DNA of 64,000 nt from Clavelina lepadiformis (taxonomy: Eukaryota > Chordata > Ascidiacea > Aplousobranchia > Clavelinidae), in assembly GCF_947623445.1 (NCBI RefSeq), contig NC_135245.1, positions 5,091,501-5,155,500 of the forward strand. The letters are read 5' to 3'. Made by a program: the position numbers and the translations under genes. Below are positions 1-12,900 of this stretch, piece after piece. The notes under the pieces are model-generated. The model ran no database searches, was not told the origin of the DNA, and worked only from the letters and a program-made list of their open reading frames with translations. The first letter of the stretch is position 1, and every line of letters starts with the position of its first letter.

Positions 1-494
1 GAAAGAGATCCTAACGTTGGTGGGGTCACTGGGGTGGTGGTATGATAATCTTCAACCTCAGACTAACGAAAATCTTTCCTTAGTATGAGCTAGCTGTTGT
101 GCGAGTTCCGACTGAACGCATTCCAAACTTATGTCAAACCGTTTTTTAGTGTAGGCCTACATATAATTGGTTGCTATTGCTTGAACATATTTCGGCTAAT
201 TCTAATTGCCAAGAACAAGTGTTTCGCGCGATGTATGCGTTCCCGCGATCTAAGCCAACTCTCTCTTGACCGCCAAATTAAACGCAGTGGTAATTTTAAT
301 TATTAAATACAAAAAGCTTGAGTACACTGTTAACTACATATTCTCAACGGCATGAAATCGGCTTTCTATGCCTAAAAAAACGAGTTTGTCTTCCCACCAT
401 CACATATAAAGTATGCTCCAATTTGCATGATAGTAAAATCACAACACAATCAGGTATAATGAAAAAACCCCGGTACTAGTGTGAAACCATAGAC

Positions 495-659
495 CAGGGG
501 TGGGCAAACTCGTTCAATGAAAGAGTCCCTTGCGGAAAACTATAAACACCAGCGAGCGGCAAAATCAGTAATGTTTGTCAATTTGGGATACTACTATTCA
601 GCTAGAAGACCCATAAAAAACATGTCGGCGAGCCACACTTTGCCCACCTTTCACCTTTG
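495..659. mobile_element. Short hAT-type MITE, degraded
   Basis: The element starts CAGGGGTGGGCAAACT and ends with TTTGCCCACC followed by a small disrupted tail ending in TTTG, so the ends are inverted repeats of the hAT kind. The 8 bases on the left (ccatagac, 487-494) and right (ccatagcc, 660-667) match at 7 of 8 positions, as expected for an old hAT target-site duplication. At 165 bp it has no coding capacity and is a non-autonomous remnant. Confidence 0.7.
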
Positions 660-839
660 CCATAGCCTATAGATAGACCGTGACATAAAACCAAACGTGT
701 ATGCTGATGTGTCGTAAAGGCAATAGCTAAAAGGCGGATCTGTTAACTTACGGATTTCGACGTCATCGTATGGTTTATTTTTTCGCCAATCATTCGGGAA
801 AAGAAAAAGATGGTGCTAACCTTTACAGTAGCATAGAAC

Positions 840-970
840 AAAAATATGTTCACAAACAATCAACGAATAGGAAAAAATGGCAAAGCCTCGTGAGCTTGAA
901 ACGTGCAAGGTGATGCACAATGATGCTTTGTGATGAAATTTTGGCATGGTCAGTAAGACCAAATACATTT
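840..970. repeat. Dispersed repeat family A, copy 1
   Basis: Shares an ordered set of words with 2205-2345, 49195-49330 and 61195-61320: atg-tcaca-aacaatcaa-gaata, then ggaaaa-tggcaaag, then gcatgg and accaaa. The copies are strongly diverged and no ends or target duplications could be fixed. Class unknown. Confidence 0.4.
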
Positions 971-2204
971 AAATCCAAAAACTGGAGTAAATGACTGGAT
1001 ATGAGTGTTATTCTTAACTAACTATTCAAAGTTTTTCACGACAGGAGTCATTCATTAGTTAATGTTGTACATTTCCTGCTCTGAGATTGCTTTCATATAG
1101 GTTGATGCTTAAACGGTCACGTGATTTAAAACATCATGCCGAGACGAAAAAAAGTCGTGTTCTCTCCTGGCAAACTTCTGAATTATTAGGCGCTGGATAG
1201 CAACAACAAAAAATGAAAGTTTTGAGATCTTAGAGCAAAATGTAGGGAGCAAAAAAACGAGAAAAAATGCACAAAAATATCTCGGGCAGTTTGCTTTTTG
1301 AAAAAAAAATATTCATTTTAGACCATGTAAATTCAAAACTTTCCTGAGGATCATGACCCGGGCCCCAATAGAGGGAGTTGGTACGTTACTCGTGATTTTA
1401 GGGCTTACAAACACTTAATCACGTCATACCTCGCCTCCCCGCTTCCCTTCTCCAAACGTAAAGCTACCACTGCTTGTTTGCTTTTTGGTTGTGTCGAAAA
1501 CTTCCTCTCTTGTGTGACCGCCGTTAAAGAATTTTTTTAGAGTGTTGTTCTGCTGTCCAATAGCATACCTGACTCTGTGTACACCGGAAAGTGCACGCTT
1601 TCTTAATATTAGGTTTAGAGTCAGGCTTTCTTATGACCGGGCTGCGTAGCTGTAATGAGTTCTGCTTAGAGTGACTCAGGCTTTGAGGCTTTTAACAACA
1701 TATTTAATATGAAAGTGAAAAGAGAACACATGTGTAAAACAGATAATCTGGAATGATACGTACCGGTATGTTAGCACATTGGCAAGCAAGCTGATGCATT
1801 ATGAGTAGAGATTAAACCACTATTGGCGCTATTTACAGTCAGCAACAATCTAAAAATAAACTTCTTAACACATCTGTTACAATTATAATACTTTATAATA
1901 TTTATAAGGCATTGGTTTAGCAAACATCAACTGATTTCTATGAGTCAAAACAGCGTGAACCCTTAAATGGGGAATTCCCTAGCAAACTAAGGCGAGTTTT
2001 GATACTGGTAGGCTAAATGCATTAGGCATGGCTACAAGGTAAAGTACATGTGTCATTAATCGTGTCGTTTTTTTGGCAGCGTCTATAGATCTTTGCACGC
2101 ATGATTCCTCGTTCAAAACGGCCTTACTTTCCAGTAGGACTAACCACCAGGCATTAAATGTGCGGGGCGACAGTTAAGATGCTGACCTTTGTAGTTGTAA
2201 CACA

Positions 2205-2345
2205 ATAAAACACATGCTCACGAATAGCCTAATTAACGAGCAGGAAAAAGTGGCAAAGTCAAAGAGCTTAAAATATGCAAGATAACAATAATAGGTTTGT
2301 GCTAAGGTGGTAGGTTAGCATGGCTATCATACCCACCAAATAGTT
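2205..2345. repeat. Dispersed repeat family A, copy 2
   Basis: Contains the same ordered words as copy 1: atgctcac, ggaaaaagtggcaaag, gagctt, gcaag, then ttagcatggct and accaaatag. Spacing is roughly kept. Boundaries are approximate and the repeat type is unknown. Confidence 0.4.
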
Positions 2346-3064
2346 CCTGAGATTAACGAGTTGAAAACCAATCTTCGGCACTATTACTTTTAGTGGCCAG
2401 AAGTCGATGTAATAAACACTTTGACAATACGTTTTTCTTTCAGTTGTTTTATCTTTTTTTCAGTTTGTAAAAAATGAAGTTCACTGTTTGAAATACCGCA
2501 CACTGTTCGCACACAGACTGAAAAGTATGGCATGCTTTGGCAAAAATTGTGCATGAAGACACACAAAGTTAGGTGCTAAAGTGTGCACTAGGTCCAAATT
2601 TTTAGTTTAACTTTAAGTCTATTTATTATAAATTGACAGTCAAACAACTAACTTGGCTTCGTTTGTTTATTTTAAATATGTGAATGGAAAGTTTAGCATG
2701 CATGTTGTTTTCCAATTTCATGATCGATACCAACTCCCACTCAACCGGATTATCATTGTTTAGGATGGCCTGGGTATGACTGAGTTACATAACATGTCAT
2801 ACAGTTTATGTAAAAATCCACAAGGAATGCATAAACCTTATCTTTTTTCCTCACAAGGATCACTTCATCCAAGGCTGCAGCTTATCTAGGTTGCTTACAT
2901 TGTATTGCAAATAAATTATGCATCATTCAAAACATTTGTAAGAAATTTAATTGCTAGTCTCTTGAGTCTTTTATTTATCCATCAAAATTTCTATCTTTAT
3001 GTACAGGACCCACAGTTATTGGTTGCTAAAGGTGCGTCAATTATTCCCAGTCACATTTTTCTGG

Positions 3065-3175
3065 TTATTTGGTACCAATTTTTGCCAACTTCAAATAACT
3101 CAAAATAATTTTATCAGTTCCTTCAACTTTAGGATACCGAGCTCTCTTCATGTTTTCAGTCAGACCAAAGTATTG
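3065..3175 (-). pseudogene. Decayed pogo/Tigger-type transposase fragment
   Basis: Read on the minus strand, the stretch starting near 3151 encodes MKRARYPKVEGTD followed by an IILSYLKLAK-like segment. This resembles the start of the CENP-B-type DNA-binding domain of Tigger/pogo transposases, where basic residues precede a K/Y-P-x-V/F-E/D-x-D run and a hydrophobic helix. The frame stops at 3065-3067 and is not open upstream, so it is a remnant. The match is from memory and short; a chance resemblance is possible. Confidence 0.3.
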
Positions 3176-3831
3176 CTCATCCTTTCACAAAGCTTCAGGC
3201 AGTTATTTTGTTGTCGATGGCCGTTTATAAGTATATATCTATTTTTTGTCAAATTTCGACAAGTGCCACAATGCCTTCCAACCAACTTTTGCCAATTTTC
3301 ACTTTTAAATGAAACAGTTACTAATTGATTATAAAAACAAACTATTTCCTATAAAGCATAGAATAGACATGAGAACCAAATTTTTAACACAACAATGTAG
3401 TTTATAAATGATGTGGTTAACATTCCAACACACTGTCAAACAGAGAATATGTTGGCATCTGAACTACGCATCGCGAATAGAGCAAAGATTATATGATGGG
3501 GTTGCACAGCATTACAAAATTGCTGTTCACATCACAACTGTTTTTATTGTGTCTATGAAGGAAAAGAACAGCTTTGTAATCTATTATTTATTGTGCAGTT
3601 TACAGTCAGTTTTAACATGGAAGAGTAAGATTGGAAATAATTCAGACCAACTTTGCATTCCTTAAACTTAGTTATTTAAAAGGTGATTTGATTGGTTGCA
3701 AAGGCGTTGTATGCTTGAAATAAGGGTCGCACTAAAAACTTTCAGAAGCACTAATATAAGTTTAGAATAATAGATTGTCTATAGAATTACAAGTGGTAAT
3801 TTATTTTATAAGGTTTTTCTTTATCTTATGT

Positions 3832-4032
3832 CAGGGGTGACGAACCCGTTCGCTGTCGCGGGCCACTTCAGTAGTTACAGCTGAGTAAGCGGGCCGCACG
3901 GCAACCCTAATTCCTATAAGTCCTAACTTATATGCCTTGCATGTATGGGCGTTTGTCAAATCGTTTGGTGGGCCGCACAAAATTGTTTGGCGGGCCGCAT
4001 GCGGCCCGCGGGCCGCAGGTTCGTCACCTCTG
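3832..4032. mobile_element. hAT-type MITE with intact 8-bp target duplication
   Basis: The left end CAGGGGTGACGAACCCG and the right end CAGGTTCGTCACCTCTG are inverted repeats. The 8-bp sequence tcttatgt lies exactly on both sides (3824-3831 and 4033-4040), the size made by hAT transposases. The interior (201 bp in all) is rich in gcgggccgc motifs, common in Charlie-like hAT ends. No coding sequence; mobilised in trans. The perfect target duplication suggests a fairly recent insertion. Confidence 0.9.
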
Positions 4033-4898
4033 TCTTATGTACTGGAAATATTGTTGGTTGAGTCTAGCTGAATTTCGAATATGCAAGAGAAATTGTTTAC
4101 GGAACACTCCACTGATTCTGTAAGTGAAAGAAATATTTCACTTACAAGGGCATCATCAGAATGTTTTCAATTCAGATCATGTTCAAGGAACAAACTCAAA
4201 ACTTTCTTGATCTTGCATATAGAAACTATTTTTCTATTACAAGTGATTTTGTCAAATGTGTTTCTGTCGTTTCTTTTAAGCATCTATGCCACCTCACCCT
4301 CGCAAGGCGAGTGACTACCTCCACTTTAGAAGAGCAGTTCATTGCTTGCTTTAATTTATTGAGGCAAGAGCAGGCTTGAGTGATCGCCCACTTCAAATTG
4401 CCAGGCCTGCTCTTGTGGAGCCAACAGAGTGATTTGGAATAATTATGGTTTTTGTTAAACTTCACATTTATATCTCATTTGGTTTGGTGTATATGACCAG
4501 TTAAATCCAAATTTCTTTCGACAATAACTATGGTTAATTACTTTGCACTTTTTATGTAGATTATAAGAAAGGTTTTGCCTTGATTTGATTGTATGACATT
4601 TTGACCAGCGTTTCAGCTGAGAGTAATGCTATGCCATCAGAGTTCATTAAGGTTAAATCGATGCATACATGCAAGTAATGGAAGCACAGGTTCAAACACA
4701 AATTTTTACTATTTTTTGTCAGTTTAAAAGCATAATTAGTTTACTTCACAGTTAAGCTTTTTAAAAAATGAAACTTATGTAAACACTGGGTTTTGAAGAT
4801 ATTTAGATAGTTAGATAGTGGCAAAACAGATTTATTGTCAATCTTTTTATTGAAATTTGATACTGCTTGAAGATTTTATGTTTTTATTATATTCACAG

Positions 4899-7353
4899 TG
4901 CTTTTTGCATCATTTCGATGTTTTGTGTCATCTGGAGCAATGCAAATGCAAAAAGGTACCATGTATACACATGTGTTTAAGATTGATGATTGGATTGTAC
5001 AGCACGTACATTTTACTGTAGCAGTTTGAATTTAAGTATCCGTATCTTATGGTTTTTGTCCATATGTAAATACACCCTATTTTATAATTATCCGCAGAAG
5101 TATTTGAAGTAGTATTGAATCAGAACTCTGCTTGATTTATTTTTTGATGACCTTTAACTAAATTACAGAACCCCAAGCTAATATTTGTCAGCCAATCACA
5201 ACCTGCACAAGAACTGAAATCATGAATTTTCAAAACAAAACGTTTGACGATATTCGCAAGCAACAACTGACAAAACTAGTTCCAAGAATAGAGAAAATTG
5301 AAGTAAAGTTATTTGCCTTATACCTAATGCCTGTTGTGTACTATAAAACAATTCGTTTCTCAACAATGTTTTGTCATAATTTGTTTTGTCCTTCAGATAA
5401 AATATAAGGGCCGGGGAATCTCTGATAGTGCTGTGATGTACATGAATAAACATCTTTCTACCCCACACCACTGTGCTTTGCGTGAGTGTTGACCAAAATA
5501 TGATAACGTTATTTTAATTTTTTTCTGTGGTCTTCAAACTTTATCTGGTCTACTACTGTTTTTTGGTCAAAGCTTCCACATTTTATTGTTTCTTACCTTC
5601 TTTAGGCTGTTGTGTACCTGTTGTCTCAATTTTGTGCTACATTTACCTCTAATTATCTTGTTATCAATATTGATCTGTAGATATCTCTAAAACTGTTGCG
5701 GACTCGGCTGTCTTAGCACTTGTGACTCCAAACGATGAAAATAACTCTTTACTCCAAGCAAAACCTCACTCTGGAAAGGAGGTGATATTTTCATGACCTC
5801 TATTGATACCTGGAGGCAGCATTTATAACTTTAAATTTAAAGTATTACAATACTATTTAATTTTGTATGGAAAAAAATGTTTTCAAACATTTCAATTTTG
5901 AACTCAAAAGGTTTTAGCTAAAGATGATACAGAACCCCAACCAATACCATGGGACATGCACCGTCCACTACCTTTCAATTGCAAACTGGAAATATTGAAT
6001 TTTAACATGCCCCAATCAACCCAGTGGCACCATGATTTGGTCAATAAGGTTACAACATCAACATTGCCATACGTGTAAACATGTTGAAATTATGCTGTAT
6101 TTTTGTGTATTGCTTTCCTTGTCTTATAGATATATTGGCAATCCTGTGCAATGATTCTTGGAGCTGTCATTCAAGAAGCCTTCAAAGAAAACTACAGCAT
6201 CGGACTATACAAACTTCCTCACATATCAGGTATTTTGCAATTGGTAATCCTTTGAAAATACACTACTTGATTAATTGTTTTTTATGGAAGTGAACAGGGG
6301 AGCCTTTTGTTATGACGTCATAACCAAAGAATCTCTTCGAGATTGGAAACCACAGGAGAGAGATTTAATTTTTCTGACTAAAATTGCGAGATCTATCATT
6401 TCCAAAAATTTAAATTTTGAAAGACTTGAAGTCGACAGGGAAAGCGCAATCAAAATGTTCAATAATAATCGGTAAGTCAGTTTATGTTTACAACACTTGT
6501 TAACTTGGTTCGTAGATCAAAGCGATTTATTCTAAATTAACAACTATACAACGTTAATTCTACATTAAACACTGAAAATATCTAGCAGTGCGATGTAAAT
6601 AATAAATACATATTACCTTTTACTATCAATACAAAACATTTACCTTCATTTAAAAAAAATTTGTCAGGTTCCAGTTAGATCGAATATCCAATATACTTCG
6701 TGATAAAAAAGAAAACGCTAAAATCAGCTTGTATCGTTTTGGACAGTACATTGATATATCCAATGGGCCTCATATATCTAATACTTCACATATTTATCAT
6801 TACGTTGTTACAGCGGTAAGTTTGTTGTGCAGTAGAAAATTGTGTTATCAAACAGCGCCTGCATTTACGATATGAAGCTTTTGTAACGAAGCATTCCCCA
6901 ATTAAAACAGTTGTAATTGTTGTGTTTCAAGGTACACAAGCTGAAATTTGAAGAAGATGCAGATATGTGTCCGTGGCGAATCCAAGCCCTCTCCTTACCG
7001 CAAAACCTTAAAGTTCATCATGCGGTGTGGTCGATGCTGGAAAACAGGGCGAGAAAACTGGTGTGCACTTGACAAAATTCGTCGGCGATTTTTGCTACTG
7101 GCATTGAAAATGTTACCAGGTTATCATTGTTTTGCTTTGTTAGGTTAAAGAGAATCTTCCTCACCCTCCTGTCGGAAATGATGAGGCGCAGAATTACGTA
7201 ATTTCCGGCTCCATAGAGAACGAGACGAAGGAATACATGAAAAGCACAGGACAGTGGAGGGAAGGGATTTGGAAGAAAACCGAAGACGTTTTGAAACCAA
7301 CTATCGAGATTCGAGACATAAAATTTGTCAGAAAACCTCATAAAGTAGCCTAA
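4899..7353 (+). CDS. MRPL39: Mitochondrial large-subunit ribosomal protein L39 (mL39)
   Basis: mL39 is a component of the mitochondrial ribosome large subunit, related to the TGS/threonyl-tRNA-synthetase N-terminal fold. Recognised from the conserved segments TPR/VPR-x-EKIE, YWQSCAMILG, RGAFCYDVI, RFGQYIDIS and VHKLKF. Exons: 5169-5302, 5397-5481, 5681-5781, 5911-6048, 6130-6229, 6291-6471, 6668-6815, 6932-7060, 7144-7353; all splice phases agree. From Met-5222 this gives 390 residues. An upstream exon (4899-4955, reading LFASFRCFVSS, transit-peptide-like) joins 5169 in phase, so Met-5222 is probably not the true start; the first ATG in that exon is 4940, and a further 5' exon may exist. The last exon adds a charged tail of about 69 residues, longer than the human C-terminus as I remember it. 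If the last donor is not used, the protein ends shortly after 7060 with V-C-T-stop. Confidence 0.88.
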
Positions 7354-7764
7354 TGTGACCGTTTTTCTGGCAATGAAATTTGCTTTGTCGTCTCTCGGAC
7401 ATTTCAACAAACGATCGTGATAACGACATCACTTCAGGAGTTTCATAAACAGTTGCGTAAATTAAAATTCGAACGAAGTTTTTGATTCAGAAAAATTTGC
7501 CGTATATTTATAATTGTATAGCACTTACAGTTTAAAATTGAACGTGCAGCCCTGTGCAAAAAATGTTCTGGTTTTTGTTGTATATGTTTTAACGGAGGCG
7601 CTTGGTCTTGGTAAAATTTTGAAATGGAAGTTTAGACAATATTACCTTCGTTGTCAACAACAAGTGGTTTAATATCCTGTTTTTAAACTCAGATCGCCTG
7701 TACTCGTGCAGTGGGCTTGAGGTTAGCTGGCATTGGTTACAAACACAGTTGACATTAACAAAAC

Positions 7765-7770
7765 AATAAA
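7765..7770 (+). terminator. Candidate poly(A) signal for MRPL39
   Basis: AATAAA about 410 bases after the MRPL39 stop codon, inside a run of A's. It is the first canonical signal downstream on this strand that I noticed. Cleavage site not determinable. Confidence 0.4.
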
Positions 7771-7789
7771 AAATCCTCTCCTTCGATTA

Positions 7790-9640
7790 CTACTTTGCTC
7801 AAGAATGTGATGTGGCAAGCCATCTTCCGTTCAATCTTGCGCAGAAAAATATTTATCCCACGTGGTGTAGTGACTGAATACGCTGTACTGGAATAGTACG
7901 GAGTAATATCACTGGTTATATTTAAATTTCCTGCGCCAGTGCGCTTCTTCATTTAATTTAACACTGTAGCTTTTAGTTCTAATATTACAACTGTATGTAG
8001 ACAGTTGGTCCTGAGTCAGGGGTGATTTCAAGGAGTGCTTTTAGCTGCCAAATATAGAATGTTCGTAAATTTTAGAAAGTTTTGCAGCCCTCGGCCAAAG
8101 TATATCTTTTTAAGTACTAGAAGCAGTCGAAATCATGAGATAATACGTGATCTGTTTACAGTAAACTAGCTTTGCAAGAGCACCGCAATAAGCAGACAGA
8201 CCTGTGAAATTTTCTTGTTTTTTGTTGTTCAAATTACGAAATATAGCAATATTTCTTAGAAAATCTTTGAAAAATAGCAAAATTGGAAAGTTCTATTTTT
8301 GGATTTAAGGACATTGCAAAAAATATTTTGAAAAATCTCACCAAAAAATTCTTGATTAATTTTTAAAGAAAATAGAAGATTTAGAAAACAGAAATTAACA
8401 AGGGCGTGTTGATTGTGGTGTGAGGAGATTCGAGAAACTTGCGGATTTAACTAAAGTGCTTAATTTTAACCATTATAAGTAAAAGACGATTTTTGTAAGT
8501 CGCTGTCAAAATCGGTTTTGCAATAAATCTTTTACCGCAATAAACGCTCAAGTTGTTAAATAACGAACTTCACCAGTTTTTCATGGTCGAACTGCTTTGT
8601 AAATGTGCGTGTGCCAATCGAGGTGTGTCACAGACATGCACGCCGTCACGTGCACAGTTCAGGTGGCGGTTTTTGAAAGTAATTTGTTACCACTTGCCTG
8701 TGCCAAGGTTGTTGAAAGTATAGATTAATTATTTCAAGGCGATTTTCTAATAACTTTTACTGGAATTTTAAATTATATGTCGACCTATATACCGGTACCT
8801 GAAGAACCGGCTTTAAAAATTCGGTCGCCGTGCACATAAAGGCAATCTGTTACGGTGTTTTTTTTTAATGATGACTTTAGTCCACACAATTATTTTGGTG
8901 TTGTCAGATAGGTGATAAAACCAGCAACTCAACATTTTGATGTCAATTTGCGTTGAATTAATTTTTTCTTTGTAGAATTGAAATTTACGCTTTTGTAAAC
9001 TTGTATTAAAATCTCTAATCTTGAACATAGCAACTTTATAAACCGACAATGGTTCCTGAGTACGCTTTAAATTTAGCGAGCTTTGCTTTGTTTTTTGCTT
9101 TTTTGGAGTTTACTGCCAACGTGTTTTTTTATAAATCTCAGCCGTTTTTATTAACAACCATATTTTTAAAACAGAATCTATGAAGAGCTTAATCTTTCTC
9201 TCTTTATTCTTAACATCATGTGGTTTGTTATAATTTCCCAGATCGTTTAATCATATACTTTCGTACTATACGAGTTTAGAGGGCGGGAGAAAGTGACCAC
9301 CACATAAGACGTGCGTTAAAGGATGAAAACATTAAACGTGTTAAGGTCAGTAACCTTTTTGGATACTCAGCACTTTAAAAAAAAAAAAAAAACGAATGAA
9401 GGAGAAATACAAATTTAGCTGACAGCTATTTTTTACAAAAAATTCCATGTTGTTGAAAAAAAGAAGTTTGCGTTGTACAATAAATGAAATAAGTTAATCT
9501 TTTACCCGCTTGGACCACAGCAAAGCATTGTCTCATGTTCCAAGAAAAATTTAGCTTAATAAATAGTTACTCTTAAAAATATAGACTTCAACATATAAAT
9601 TTTAATATAAATCACATTTGATTTGTGTATAAAGCGCATT
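7790..9640. other. Intergenic region between MRPL39 and the BTB-ZF gene
   Basis: No supported gene. 8220-8400 is A/T-rich with repeated aaaat and gaaaa words. 9380-9395 is a plain A run. Open frames here are short and unsupported. Confidence 0.5.
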
Positions 9641-9924
9641 TGATGCGAGTGTGTCTAATCATAATTTTGGGAAAAATATTTTTGTCCGGTGGTAAATGTT
9701 TGTCGCTAGACGGTGCCACGAAGTGGTGAGTGGAAAATATTTACGTGTCGTTCACCATTTATTCAAAAACTTTGCGTGGAAAAGAGTTTCTAGCATTTTT
9801 TCTCTTATTTACTCACTTTCGGCTGCTAAGGACAGCTTGTAGTAGTTGGGTTTATTCGAGTGTAACTGATGCTATTGCAGTGTTTTTTCCTCCGGAGTCT
9901 CCACGAGGTTTGTCACCGAGCGCG
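9640..9924 (+). other. Possible non-coding first exon of the BTB-ZF gene
   Basis: A strong splice donor (GCG|GTAAGT) lies at 9924/9925 in a CpG-containing stretch. Upstream of the BTB exon there are two usable acceptors (cttccaag near 14472 and tatcttcag near 14538), just before Met-14550. A 5'UTR exon ending at 9924 spliced across about 4.5 kb would fit. The left boundary is a guess and no core promoter is obvious. Inference only. Confidence 0.35.
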
Positions 9925-12900
9925 GTAAGTTAGTCAGTTCGTAGCGTGCGAACAACAATAACGTGCCCGCAGTTGAAAAGGCAGCGAGAAAATAAAAAGA
10001 AATCCTTTTTTGTGGATATCTTATGAAAATATTTGTACGTTGACAGAGGACGGACAGTGATGAAAATGTTTGTTTGATATCATTGTATAGAAATGAGTAA
10101 GTTCGTTCTTAGTTTTATGAAAACTAGGAAGGCAGATATTTGGATAAAATACAAACTATAGCTGAGTGGTTTCAAAATAAATTTCTGGAACCTCTTTTAA
10201 ATTTCAATCGAGTTAAATGTTGAAAATCGAATCGAATTTTTGTGTTTATTTTTGATTAGTTGTGTTGTTAAGTTGGGTCAATTTGAGAAATGACACCATC
10301 GCCGCGTTGAGCAGAAAGCATTAGTCATGTGATATCTATTTCAATGGCAGCTTTTTATGACGTGCTGCTTTGTTGTTCAGAACAGCATTGCATCATTGGA
10401 AATCACTCGTTTAAATAACCAAGCTTCTTGGTCTGGTCTTGAGTCAACTTTGAAAAAAAGGAAAAAAAACGGCAAAATCGGTGTCTCTCTTTGCCCGGAG
10501 CTGTTTTTTTAAATCCGGAAACGGGATGTTTCAGTTTAAGGGAAAAAACAAAGTAATATTTTTAGCACGATTAAGGTTCTATTTTCGCTTCAGTGCCTTA
10601 GAAGTGTGTAATTTTTTTTGTTGAAAATGATCTGAAACCATTTTAAACGCTTTTGTCGTAATACTTTTGCATAAGACTCAGCCAATAACAAGCAGATGAA
10701 AATCTTGGGTTTGACATCTATAGCTTCCGAAAGGTATTGGAAGGTTTGTTGATTTGAGTAAATCCGCCTGTGTGATACCTGAATGTTGCCTTGTCTTTGA
10801 AAAAGCCATTCTCTGCACCAACCAGCTGGGCAGGATTGGATTTATGAAGATAGTCAAATGCATATCGTCTTTAATCTTGAGATATACCGCAACGTGGTTT
10901 TGCATAATTAAGATAATTTTCTAAAATGCAACTAACTGTCAATTTGCCTTTGATCACTCATTTGAACATGAAAGTATAAGGTCGGTTAAAGGTCGGTTTA
11001 TTTTAATTTGGCATTTAACGACTTTTTTCTAAGCCATCTACAAACGCTTTCGTCAGAAACTTCCTTTAACTTTGTTCAGGGCTTCTAGTAGGTTTCAGGA
11101 AGTGTTTTGTTTCTACGGAAAGTTTTTTTTCTCGCTCCTCATCGTTTTTCTTGACATGACAATCAATTTTACGAGCTCTTGCACGTTGGAAATTAATCTT
11201 CTGCTGTGCAAAGTGTTGTATAAAGCTGTGTAAAACATTTCTTAAACGTTCGCAAATATTTGCAAGGTTCCTCCTGTTAGGCTAGCTCGTAAAAATTTAC
11301 GGTTCGGAAATCGTTAAGGCGTTTAACTGCCTCTTGCATGGAAACTTTGCACGCAACTCCAAACAAGCAATAACGGTTCCATTGGTTACTCCAATAAATA
11401 TTAAGTCCGCAGAGCTCTTTATTGGAAATATGCTGGTAATTTTGAAAATATTTATACATTAGATTAAAATTAGATTTTGTTTACATAACTTGAAGTCATT
11501 TGAATTGATTGCGGATGCGCGTTGGCGGATCAGGTGACTGGATTCGCAAAAATCGCCTTTTTCCTTGAACAATTTCCTCAACAAACGTAACATGCAGGAA
11601 CCAAGCCACTTTTTATATCTACAATTAAGCGGCAGGAAAGGAAGTTATAACCTTTTACGATATTTGACAAAACCTATACTGCTTACAGCAGCTATGTGTT
11701 AATTCTTTCTTTTTCTGTCTTTTGGCATGATATAAAACACAAGAAGCAGTTACCAAGTAAGAATTTTTATTGTCCCACTCGCTGCAAAGTTGTTTGCGCT
11801 TATTTTATCGGATGACGCTGGTATAACGCGTTTTTCGTGACATGATTTACTTCGGGCACCGAGTGTCACCTGTTGACGAAAATTGGTGTCATTTCGGATT
11901 TAGTTCTTGAATATACAATAAGCTTTAATAGTTAGCTTCAACATGCTCTGCGGCCTATTTTAAAAATGTGGATGAGACGTGAGAAACTTGAACATAAATT
12001 TGGCCTTTTGAGACGTCTCCGTGGTTATGTCAACGCTATGGTTGCAAGTCTTGGCGATTAATTGCGTCATATCATGCATTTACAAAGTGGCATTAAGCCT
12101 TAAGCAACGGATATGACTTATGACGCAGGCGACGTATCACAATTGAAGTTTGATTTCAAAAATTACAGCGAGAAAATCGGGCCGTTGCTAAGCCGATATT
12201 TATCTCCGTGACGTCTGTCTTTTTGACGTGAGCATAAGTCGAATTTAGCCGAAGAACCTAAACGCACTTGTCAGACCCTGCCAGGTCCACCCAAGCAATG
12301 TTGGCGGTTCCGTGTAGGTGGTTTAAACGTAAAGTTTATTTCTATACAACGCTGGTGATTGTTACGGTACGGAGAACAAAAACAAAAATATGAAACGTGG
12401 ATAAAAAGATAGCAAAAGAGAGGATCGATGATCAGCTTTTTTTACTTACTTCACCCTGTCTCGTTTTTTGGGAAGCGTAATTGATGCAATCGACTGGTGG
12501 CACAATATGTCTTCAGACATCAAACGGGTAGGCAGTATTAGGAGGGCTCAGAAGGTGACGATATAGGCAAGGCAATCTGTTTGTGAGGAAGATGCATAGC
12601 CTGACCTGGGGCGTTACACCTGCTCGAAATTGGTCTCTTCCAAAGCTGCAATGTTTCGCCGCGATCCTCACTTGGAAACGCGACCCGCGCTGTGTATCGA
12701 ATTCCGCATTAGTAGGTACCAGAAGAAGCCAAGATAAAGACGTCAGGCGCTTTGGATTTATCTCTCTATTGCAATGACTTCGATATAATTTAGTACTCGG
12801 TTTATTGACCCAAGGCGATACACTGATAAATCTATCGTTGCAACTTACGCTTTACCCTCTACGTCTATAAGTTGAAAAGTTTGGTCAAAGTTATCAGCGG

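Larger units (their letters stand above)
1..4898. other. Non-coding upstream region
   Basis: No coding exon is convincing here; open frames are short and look random. The stretch is AT-rich and poor in CpG (for example almost none in 2821-2940). It holds two hAT-type MITEs, a decayed Tigger-like transposase piece and two copies of an old dispersed repeat, listed separately. The rest shows nothing I can name. Confidence 0.6.

Noticed and set aside
7018..7410. 130-codon minus-strand frame
   Set aside because: Antisense to the last MRPL39 exons, which have clear conserved coding sense on plus.
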